From contig JAHEJF010000185.1 of NCBI GenBank assembly GCA_024639025.1, forward strand, positions 1 to 5,090: DNA of 5,090 nucleotides, in the 5' to 3' direction. Origin of the DNA: Ahrensia sp. Lineage in GTDB: Bacteria > Pseudomonadota > Alphaproteobacteria > Rhizobiales > Rhizobiaceae. A program made the position numbers and the translations under genes. Within the stretch, counting starts at the first letter, position 1, and each line of letters starts with the position of its first letter. The notes below the pieces were generated by a model. That model ran no database searches. It was not told the DNA's origin and saw only the letters and a program-made list of their open reading frames with translations. Shown in pieces: positions 1 through 5,090 of the stretch.

Positions 1-32
1 GCGACAGCATGGTGCTGCGCTGCACATTCAAT

Positions 33-37
33 GGGGA
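33..37 (+). promoter_or_regulatory. Ribosome binding site of the first glnK
   Basis: GGGGA stands 9 bases before the ATG at 47 and only 3 bases before the ATG at 41, so it favours the downstream start. Caution: amtB2 has a similar GGGGA only 4 bases before its ATG, so short spacing may be tolerated here. Confidence 0.5.
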
Positions 38-46
38 TATATGCGC

Positions 47-385
47 ATGAAAATTGTCATGGCAATAATAAAACCTTTCAAGCTGGATGAAGTGCGCGAA
101 GCACTCACCGGGTTGGGCGTTCAAGGTGTCACTGTAACAGAAGTCAAAGGATACGGACGTCAAAAAGGACACACAGAGATCTATCGTGGTGCCGAGTACG
201 CGGTCAGCTTTCTGCCCAAGCTCAAGCTCGAGTTGGTCATTGACGACGGACTAACCGAGAAAGTTGTCGAGGCAATTTCTTCGGCAGCCAAGACCGGCCA
301 GATCGGCGATGGCAAAATCTTCGTCTATTCAATTGATCAAGCGGTACGCATTCGTACCGGCGAAACAGATTCTGCGGCACTTTAG
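47..385 (+). CDS. glnK: Nitrogen regulatory protein PII (GlnK-type), first copy
   Basis: PII signal-transduction protein, a cytoplasmic trimer that senses 2-oxoglutarate and ATP/ADP and, in this context, should gate the ammonium channel encoded next door. The 112 residues match the family length. Visible hallmarks are the T-loop (about 35-55) with Gln39 and the PII signature YRGAEY at 46-51, which puts the uridylylation tyrosine at 51. Lys58, the B-loop TGQIGDGK (83-90) and Arg101/Arg103 for nucleotide binding are also present. An in-frame ATG two codons upstream (position 41) would give 114 residues. I prefer 47 because it restores the canonical Tyr51 numbering and equals the start of the second PII copy in this window, and GGGGA at 33-37 is 9 bases away rather than 3. 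The stop lies 28 bases before amtB1, suggesting one operon. The promoter is outside the window. GlnB is the alternative name; linkage to amtB favours GlnK. Confidence 0.95.
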   Translation: MKIVMAIIKPFKLDEVREALTGLGVQGVTVTEVKGYGRQKGHTEIYRGAEYAVSFLPKLKLELVIDDGLTEKVVEAISSAAKTGQIGDGKIFVYSIDQAVRIRTGETDSAAL

Positions 386-413
386 TGCACGGTTTCGCTA
401 GGAGAAAACTATC

Positions 414-1745
414 ATGACATTTTCCAAAGTCACAAAACTGGCAATTATGGGCGGCGTTGCTGCATCCATTTCTGCAGTGCCGGCATTTGCGCAGGAAGCG
501 GAATTCGCGCTTGCGGCAGATACGGCCTATATCTTTAACACACTGCTTTTCCTGCTGGGTGGATTCCTCGTTATGTGGATGGCCGCCGGCTTTGCGATGC
601 TTGAAGCGGGTCTGGTGCGTTCCAAGAACGTTTCCATGCAGTCGCTCAAGAACATCGCACTGTATTCAATCGCCGGTATCATGTACTGGCTGATTGGCTA
701 TAATCTCATGTATACCGGTGTTGATGGCGGTTTCATTGGTTCGATTGGAACATATGGCTTTGATCCAGTTGGTCTGGATGGCGCAGATGCTGCCGCTCTC
801 CTGGATACTGGCTATTCAACCGCATCAGACTGGTTCTTCCAGATGGTCTTTGTTGCAACGGCTGCGTCAATTGTTTCCGGCACGCTGGCTGAGCGGATCA
901 AATTGTGGCCGTTCCTGATCTTTGTCGTTGTTCTGACAGGCTTTATCTACCCGATCGCCGGTTCTTGGCAGTGGGGCGGTGGCTGGCTGTCTGAAATGGG
1001 CTTCTCTGATTTTGCCGGTTCGACGCTTGTTCACTCCGTAGGTGGTTGGGCTGCACTGGCAGGAGCGGTTCTGCTTGGTGCCCGCAAAGGCAAATACGAT
1101 GCAGCTGGTAATGTATCACCATTGCCTGGCTCGAATATTCCGCTGGCAACATTGGGTACATTCATCCTGTGGCTCGGCTGGTTTGGTTTCAACGGCGCTT
1201 CACAATTGGCTATGGGCACGATCTCAGACGTTTCCGACGTTTCGCGCATCTTCGCCAACACCAATATTGCCGCGGCAGCCGGTGTTGTAACCACCATCAT
1301 TCTTTTGCAGATCCTCTACAAGAAGGTCGATGTCACCATTGTGCTCAACGGTGCCCTGGCTGGCCTGGTTGCCATTACCGCTGAACCACTTGCACCAGCC
1401 GTTTGGCAGGCAATTGTGATCGGTGCTGTTGGTGGTGCCATTGTGGTCTTCACGGTTCCAATGCTCGACAAACTGAAAATCGACGACGTTGTCGGTGCGA
1501 TTCCGGTTCACCTGTTTGCAGGTATCTGGGGCACTTTCATTGTTGCATGGACCAACGATGGCGCCAGCTACGGTACGCAGATTGTCGGTATCGTTGCCTA
1601 TGGTGTGTTCACGCTGGTTGCCTCCTTCGTGGTCTGGTTCATCATCAAAACTGTCATTGGCCTTCGCGCCAGCGAAGAGGAAGAAATGATGGGTCTCGAC
1701 AAGGCCGAGGTCGGCGTCGAAGCCTACCCAGAATTTGCAACCTAA
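414..1745 (+). CDS. amtB: Ammonium transporter AmtB with signal peptide
   Basis: Inner-membrane ammonium channel of the Amt/MEP/Rh family, 443 residues. The N-terminus is a cleavable signal peptide: basic start, hydrophobic core, and likely cleavage in VPAFA|QEA after residue 26. About eleven membrane segments follow. Residues expected from E. coli AmtB are present: the gate phenylalanines (F142 and F146 in FFQMVF), W187 in WGGG, D199 and the first pore histidine H207 in DFAGSTLVH, W256/F259/S263 in GWFGFNGAS, and the second pore histidine H366 in PVHLFAGIWG. The spacings W187-D199 (12) and D199-H207 (8) equal those in E. coli. The cytoplasmic tail (GLRASEEEE...GLD...EAY) resembles the part that binds GlnK. 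AGGAGA at 400-405 sits 8 bases before ATG. The gene lies 28 bases after glnK1, so sensor and channel are likely co-transcribed. A double hairpin region follows the stop. Confidence 0.97.
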   Translation: MTFSKVTKLAIMGGVAASISAVPAFAQEAEFALAADTAYIFNTLLFLLGGFLVMWMAAGFAMLEAGLVRSKNVSMQSLKNIALYSIAGIMYWLIGYNLMYTGVDGGFIGSIGTYGFDPVGLDGADAAALLDTGYSTASDWFFQMVFVATAASIVSGTLAERIKLWPFLIFVVVLTGFIYPIAGSWQWGGGWLSEMGFSDFAGSTLVHSVGGWAALAGAVLLGARKGKYDAAGNVSPLPGSNIPLATLGTFILWLGWFGFNGASQLAMGTISDVSDVSRIFANTNIAAAAGVVTTIILLQILYKKVDVTIVLNGALAGLVAITAEPLAPAVWQAIVIGAVGGAIVVFTVPMLDKLKIDDVVGAIPVHLFAGIWGTFIVAWTNDGASYGTQIVGIVAYGVFTLVASFVVWFIIKTVIGLRASEEEEMMGLDKAEVGVEAYPEFAT

Positions 1746-1747
1746 TC

Positions 1748-1777
1748 ATCGGGGGGCGGTAAAAGCCGCCCCCCGAT
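1748..1777 (+). terminator. GC-rich hairpin just after amtB1
   Basis: ATCGGGGGGCGG (1748-1759) pairs perfectly with CCGCCCCCCGAT (1766-1777), extended by one G-U pair around an AAAA loop (1761-1764). It starts two bases after the stop codon. Only TTT follows, so it is a weak intrinsic terminator by itself. It may act mainly to protect the mRNA 3' end, with the stronger terminator about 40 bases further on. Confidence 0.6.
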
Positions 1778-1791
1778 TTCAAGATCCCGTC

Positions 1792-1810
1792 GTGACGCAA
1801 CATGCGTCAC
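1792..1810. repeat. Short perfect inverted repeat between two terminators
   Basis: The 8-base arms GTGACGCA (1792-1799) and TGCGTCAC (1803-1810) are exact reverse complements around the spacer ACA. No T-run follows, so it is not an intrinsic terminator on its own. It may be an operator for glnK2 (whose ATG is 126 bases downstream), an extra RNA hairpin in the amtB1 3' end, or chance. It does not match the NtrC consensus. Confidence 0.5.
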
Positions 1811-1817
1811 ACCAACT

Positions 1818-1844
1818 GCCCGGCCATCGTGCCGGGCTTTTTTT
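1818..1844 (+). terminator. Rho-independent terminator of the glnK1-amtB1 unit
   Basis: GCCCGGC (1818-1824) pairs with GCCGGGC (1831-1837) around a 6-base loop, followed immediately by seven T (1838-1844). This is a textbook intrinsic terminator and separates the first glnK-amtB unit from the second glnK. Confidence 0.9.
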
Positions 1845-1869
1845 GCTGCGATGCGTTTTCGGGCGTCGC

Positions 1870-1898
1870 TTGATTAAAATCCCGGCATCTGTTGTAAA
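1870..1898 (+). promoter_or_regulatory. Candidate sigma-70 promoter of the second glnK
   Basis: TTGATT (1870-1875) and TGTAAA (1893-1898) are spaced by 17 bases and match the -35 and -10 consensus at 4 of 6 positions each. Transcription would start near 1905, leaving a leader of about 30 bases. No -24/-12 element with the strict GG-N10-GC spacing is visible in this gap. The strong terminator just upstream means a promoter is needed here, but this particular assignment is tentative. Confidence 0.3.
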
Positions 1899-1902
1899 TT
1901 GA

Positions 1903-2274
<372 letters not shown>

Positions 2275-2362
2275 TCGCCTTTCAAGAATGCTTGCAATAA
2301 TTGTACCTAAGTAAAGCCCATTTCTGCATCCGCGTTCGAGCTGTGCCTTTAAACGCTTTACA

Positions 2363-2410
2363 GCACAAATTTTAGGCGCACTGCACAGTTTGTGCGCCTA
2401 AAATTTGTGC
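2363..2410. repeat. Perfect 19+19 inverted repeat upstream of amtB2
   Basis: The arm at 2363-2381 (beginning GCACAAATTTTAGG) is the exact reverse complement of 2392-2410 (ending CCTAAAATTTGTGC); the spacer is the 10 bases 2382-2391. There is no T-run after it on either strand, so an intrinsic terminator is unlikely. It holds GCAC at 2363, 2378 and 2383 and GTGC at 2392 and 2407, half-sites like those of NtrC, but no pair has the canonical GCAC-N7-GTGC spacing. Its centre is about 100 bases upstream of the predicted sigma-54 start, the usual place for an enhancer. Best guess: activator or operator site for amtB2; an RNA structure after glnK2 is the alternative. Confidence 0.75.
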
Positions 2411-2460
2411 AACAGACCACAAAGTACGCACAATAAACTTGATTTGCCCAATTTTTTGAC

Positions 2461-2477
2461 TTGGCACAATTCTTGAT
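2461..2477 (+). promoter_or_regulatory. Sigma-54-like -24/-12 promoter of amtB2
   Basis: TTGGCACAATTCTTGAT fits the RpoN consensus YTGGCACGRNNNTTGCW with the right GG-to-GC spacing. It departs at the base after CAC (A for G) and at the -12 element (GA for GC). The second change affects a strongly conserved base and may weaken the promoter. Transcription would start near 2488, giving a 40-base leader to amtB2. Sigma-54 control through NtrC is well known for ammonium transporter genes. No convincing sigma-70 pair is seen around it: TTGACT at 2456-2461 has no -10 box at 16-18 bases. Confidence 0.55.
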
Positions 2478-2527
2478 ACCCAACGGTTCAACGGTGACAC
2501 GGATCATCACAATCAGACGGGGATATC

Positions 2528-3748
2528 ATGGAACAATCACAGGTCGGGGGCGACGTATTTTTCGTCCTCATGGGCGCCATTCTGGTCTTTGCCATGCATG
2601 GCGGGTTCGCATTTCTGGAAGTGGGCACGGTCCGGCACAAGAACCAGGTCAATGCATTGGTCAAAATCTTGGTCGATTTTGCCCTGTCTGCATTCATCTA
2701 TTTCTTTGTGGGCTATTTTATTGCCTACGGTACCCACTTCTTCCTGAGCGCTGCCGAACTTTCGGGCGGATCTGGAGCGTTTGAACTGCAAGGCCTGTCG
2801 CTGGTCAAGTTCTTCTTCCTGACGACCTTCGCAGCGGCCATTCCGGCCATTATCTCCGGCGGTATCGCGGAGCGTATGAAGTTTGCACCCCAGTGTTTTG
2901 CAACGGTGGCGCTCGTCGGCGTGTTCTATCCCTTCTTTGAGGGCATTGTGTGGGGCGGCAATTTTGGCATTCAGGACTGGATGGAGTCCAGTTTTGGCGC
3001 GCCGTTCCGCGACTTTGCGGGCTCGATTGTCGTGCACGCGCTGGGTGGCTGGATTGCGCTTGCAGCGGTATTGAACCTAGGCCCACGTCTTGGACGTTAC
3101 ACCAAGGATGGAAGGTCGGTCGGCATTCCGCCTTCCTCCATTCCGTGGTTGGCGCTTGGGTCGTGGATGCTTTGTGTTGGCTGGTTCGGCTTCAATGTGA
3201 TGACAGCAGCATCGCTGGAATCGGTGACGGGTCTTGTTGCCATCAACTCATTAATGGCCATGATTGGCGGTATTATCATGGCATTGTTTGTGGGCCGAAA
3301 CGATCCGGGATTTGTGCACAATGGCGCGTTGGCCGGCCTTGTGGCTGTTTGTGCGGGTTCTGACATTCTGCATCCGATCGGCGCATTGATTGTGGGTGGT
3401 GCCGCTGGTGCGATTTTCGTGTTCGGTTTTGACTGGTGCCAGAACAAACTGAAAATTGATGACGTGCTGGGTGTGTGGCCATTGCACGGGCTTTGCGGCG
3501 TCTGGGGTGGCGTCGCAGCCGGCATATTTGGTGCTGAGGCACTTGGCGGCATGGGCGGCGTATCATTGGTTTCTCAATTGATCGGTTCTGTGGCCGGTGC
3601 TGCCTATGCGATGGTTGTGGGCTTTATCGTCTATGGCGTGCTCAAGGCAGTTACTGGCATTCGCATGAGCGAGGAGGACGAAATCCGCGGTGCGGATCTG
3701 GCCATTCACAAAATTGGCGCCAATCCGGAAAACGAGATCATCCGCTAA
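2528..3748 (+). CDS. amtB: Ammonium transporter AmtB, second divergent copy lacking signal peptide
   Basis: Amt-family channel of 406 residues, clearly diverged from the first copy. It starts almost directly with the first membrane segment (FFVLMGAILVFAMHGGFAFLE). A stop at 2495-2497 in frame excludes a longer N-terminus with a signal peptide. Pore features remain: gate phenylalanines F97 and F101 (KFFFLTTF), W142 in VWGG, D162 and histidine H170 in DFAGSIVVH, W219 and F222 in GWFGFN, and second histidine H320 in PLHGLCGVWG. The position equivalent to Ser219 of E. coli AmtB seems to be Thr226. The W142-D162 stretch is 8 residues longer than in the first copy. The tail (GIRMSEEDEIRGADL...) keeps the acidic start of the GlnK-binding region but lacks the usual final ...AY. 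GGGGA at 2519-2523 is the likely ribosome site, 4 bases from ATG. Transport of ammonium or methylammonium is the expected role. Confidence 0.95.
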   Translation: MEQSQVGGDVFFVLMGAILVFAMHGGFAFLEVGTVRHKNQVNALVKILVDFALSAFIYFFVGYFIAYGTHFFLSAAELSGGSGAFELQGLSLVKFFFLTTFAAAIPAIISGGIAERMKFAPQCFATVALVGVFYPFFEGIVWGGNFGIQDWMESSFGAPFRDFAGSIVVHALGGWIALAAVLNLGPRLGRYTKDGRSVGIPPSSIPWLALGSWMLCVGWFGFNVMTAASLESVTGLVAINSLMAMIGGIIMALFVGRNDPGFVHNGALAGLVAVCAGSDILHPIGALIVGGAAGAIFVFGFDWCQNKLKIDDVLGVWPLHGLCGVWGGVAAGIFGAEALGGMGGVSLVSQLIGSVAGAAYAMVVGFIVYGVLKAVTGIRMSEEDEIRGADLAIHKIGANPENEIIR

Positions 3749-3767
3749 ATACGCTGCACTCAACTAG

Positions 3768-3793
3768 AAACCCGGCACTTTCGCCGGGTTTTT
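3768..3793 (+). terminator. Rho-independent terminator of amtB2
   Basis: AAACCCGGC (3768-3776) pairs with GCCGGGTTT (3783-3791) around a 6-base loop, and the T-run extends to 3793. It lies 20 bases after the amtB2 stop and separates the ammonium locus from ftsK. Confidence 0.9.
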
Positions 3794-3807
3794 GTGTTGC
3801 AAATTAT

Positions 3808-3834
3808 CGATGGTTAATGGGCGCTTAACCATCG
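3808..3834. promoter_or_regulatory. CtrA binding box in the ftsK promoter region
   Basis: TTAA (3814-3817), seven bases, then TTAAC (3825-3829) exactly matches the alphaproteobacterial CtrA consensus TTAA-N7-TTAAC. The site sits in a perfect palindrome with 10-base arms, CGATGGTTAA (3808-3817) and TTAACCATCG (3825-3834), so the same box reads on both strands. It is about 55-75 bases before the ftsK ATG and after the amtB2 terminator, as expected for direct control of ftsK by the cell-cycle regulator CtrA. No T-run follows, so it is not a terminator. No confident -10 box was found. Confidence 0.7.
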
Positions 3835-3875
3835 CGGCTTAGTCTGGGCCCGATATTGTTCGGCAATTGGGCACC

Positions 3876-3880
3876 AGGGA
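3876..3880 (+). promoter_or_regulatory. Ribosome binding site of ftsK
   Basis: AGGGA ends 6 bases before the ATG at 3887, the only in-frame ATG after the upstream stop, and so fixes the start. Confidence 0.6.
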
Positions 3881-3886
3881 CCAGAC

Positions 3887-5090
3887 ATGCAGTTAAAACG
3901 CTCACGCTTGGCATCGGCCAGTACAGATTTTTCGCCACAGGAGCTTGGCACTGAATCGCGCTCCTATGGCATGACAAATTTGCTGTGGCGCCAGTTTGAA
4001 TTTGTGGTGGGCCTGCTATTGGTGGTGTTTGCCATATTTGCTGTTTTTGCGCTGGCCACCTGGAATGCTGCGGATCCTTCATTTTCTCATGCAACCGACG
4101 CACCTGTAACCAATGCCATGGGATTTGCTGGCGCTGCGGTCTCTGACATTTTGATGCAGTTCTTTGGCCTGGCTTCTCTGGCAGTGCTGGCACCGCTTGT
4201 TTTTTGGAGCTATGCGTTGGTGCTTAATCAACGCTGGTACTACCGGATGCGCCGCTTGGCGCTTTGGCTTTTGGGGAGCCTGCTTACTGCGGCAGTGCTC
4301 GGCTGTGTTCCTGCTACAGATAATTGGCCTCTGCCGTCCGGATTGGGCGGCGTGACGGGTGATATGGTGCTTAAAGTTCCCGGCATGCTGCTTGGTGGAT
4401 ATCCAACCGGCTTTGCTGCCTTTGCGATCGGCGCTTTGTTGATTGTTCCTGCCTATTTGGCGATGGCAATTGCGTGCGGGTTTTTCTGGAAAGATATCGA
4501 AATTGGCGCTGTAGATAGTTCAGCGGAAGAGATGGATGACGAGCCGTCCGGTTTGATGCGTTTTGTCAGCATTGGCGCATTCCTACATGCCATTTATTCT
4601 TTCAGATCCTCTCTGCGGCGACTGTTACCCCGACGCAGACGTGCTTCCGTGTCTGCAAGATCGTCGCAACGCATGCGGGTCGAACCGGACATGGATCGAT
4701 CATTTGATCCCTCGATAAGCCAGGATGAGTATGGTTTCGAGGGCGATTTTGCTGGTGATGATCAGTGGTCCGGTGCCGAGGATTGGGCACCCGCGCCCGT
4801 GCCAGCGCAACCCGAAATGCAACCGGCGACTGCTTCCGCACGCGTTTCAGCAGCAGCGCCGGCGCCAAAACCGAGCGTCCGGGTAAAACGCGAAGCTCAG
4901 ACCACGCTAATCAAGAATGGCGATTTTGAACTGCCGCCAGTGCACCTGCTTAACGAGCCCAAAAACATTGTACGGGATGAGAGCCTTTCACCTGAAGCAT
5001 TGGAGCAGAATGCGCGCGTGTTGGAAGGCGTGTTGGAGGATTTCGGTGTAAAAGGCGAAATCATTCATGTCCGACCGGGTCCTGTTGTTA
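3887..5090 (+). CDS. ftsK: DNA translocase FtsK, N-terminal 401 residues (cut by window end)
   Basis: Septum-located DNA translocase that pumps the chromosome terminus and activates XerCD resolution at division. The frame stays open to the end of the window. ATG at 3887 is preceded by AGGGA at 3876-3880 (6-base spacing), and there is no other ATG in frame after the upstream stop at 3815-3817. Four hydrophobic segments are visible at about 37-59, 88-113, 124-141 and 176-201, matching the FtsK membrane domain, which anchors the protein in the inner membrane. A basic cluster follows (244-252, LRRLLPRRRR), then an acidic, Pro/Ala-rich linker to about 335. The start of the translocase alpha domain appears at about 345-401 (FELPPVHLL, then LEGVLEDFGVKGEI and the beginning of RPGPVV). 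The Walker-motif ATPase and the gamma domain would lie beyond the window. A CtrA box upstream suggests cell-cycle timing. Confidence 0.95.
   Translation, partial: MQLKRSRLASASTDFSPQELGTESRSYGMTNLLWRQFEFVVGLLLVVFAIFAVFALATWNAADPSFSHATDAPVTNAMGFAGAAVSDILMQFFGLASLAVLAPLVFWSYALVLNQRWYYRMRRLALWLLGSLLTAAVLGCVPATDNWPLPSGLGGVTGDMVLKVPGMLLGGYPTGFAAFAIGALLIVPAYLAMAIACGFFWKDIEIGAVDSSAEEMDDEPSGLMRFVSIGAFLHAIYSFRSSLRRLLPRRRRASVSARSSQRMRVEPDMDRSFDPSISQDEYGFEGDFAGDDQWSGAEDWAPAPVPAQPEMQPATASARVSAAAPAPKPSVRVKREAQTTLIKNGDFELPPVHLLNEPKNIVRDESLSPEALEQNARVLEGVLEDFGVKGEIIHVRPGPVV

Noticed and set aside
10..25. Possible sigma-54 promoter or NtrC site before the first glnK (GG...GC, TGGTGC and TGCAC)
   Set aside because: GG at 11-12 and GC at 22-23 are 9 rather than 10 bases apart, and this spacing is strict. 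The half-sites are in outward orientation, and the upstream half of a true NtrC site would be mostly outside the window.
2363..2410. Reading the long inverted repeat as the intrinsic terminator of glnK2
   Set aside because: No T-run follows on either strand (AACAGACC follows on the + strand), and it starts about 90 bases after the stop codon.
2537..3037. Minus-strand open frame of 166 codons opposite amtB2
   Set aside because: The sense strand encodes a complete Amt channel; the antisense product is Arg/His-rich and low in family-like features, typical of a shadow frame.
3825..4193. Minus-strand open frame across the start of ftsK
   Set aside because: It lies opposite a well-supported FtsK membrane domain, its product has no recognisable family features, and it runs across the CtrA box and ftsK start.

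Overview
The window looks like chromosomal DNA from an alphaproteobacterium, most likely of the order Hyphomicrobiales (Rhizobiales). The reasons are two glnK-amtB pairs followed directly by ftsK, the sequences of the proteins themselves, and a CtrA-type box in front of ftsK. GC content looks moderate, a little over 50% by eye. A marine member related to Devosia/Maritalea would fit, but the genus is a guess.

Layout: all five genes lie on the + strand. (1) glnK1 (47-385) is followed after 28 bases by amtB1 (414-1745), apparently one transcription unit. (2) A 190-base gap (1746-1935) holds two terminator-type hairpins with a separate 19-bp inverted repeat between them, then a candidate vegetative promoter. 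(3) glnK2 (1936-2274) encodes a second PII protein identical to GlnK1 at 79 of 112 positions by hand count. (4) A 253-base gap (2275-2527) holds a perfect 19+19 inverted repeat, several scattered GCACAA/TTGTGC words and a good sigma-54-like -24/-12 element. (5) amtB2 (2528-3748) encodes a divergent ammonium transporter without signal peptide and ends in a clear intrinsic terminator. (6) A short gap contains a TTAA-N7-TTAAC CtrA box inside a perfect palindrome. (7) ftsK (3887 to the end) is cut off by the window after 401 codons.

How it works together: AmtB proteins pass ammonium across the inner membrane. GlnK proteins sense 2-oxoglutarate and ATP/ADP, are usually uridylylated on Tyr51 when nitrogen is short, and in the unmodified state plug AmtB. 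This locus has two sensor-channel pairs. The first is tightly linked. In the second, sensor and channel are separated by a regulatory region, so amtB2 is probably under its own nitrogen control. ftsK is a cell-division gene and appears to be a separately controlled neighbour.

There is no mobile element, CRISPR array, RNA gene or evident new defence or biosynthetic system. The most interesting content is regulatory: the amtB2 control region and the CtrA box of ftsK.
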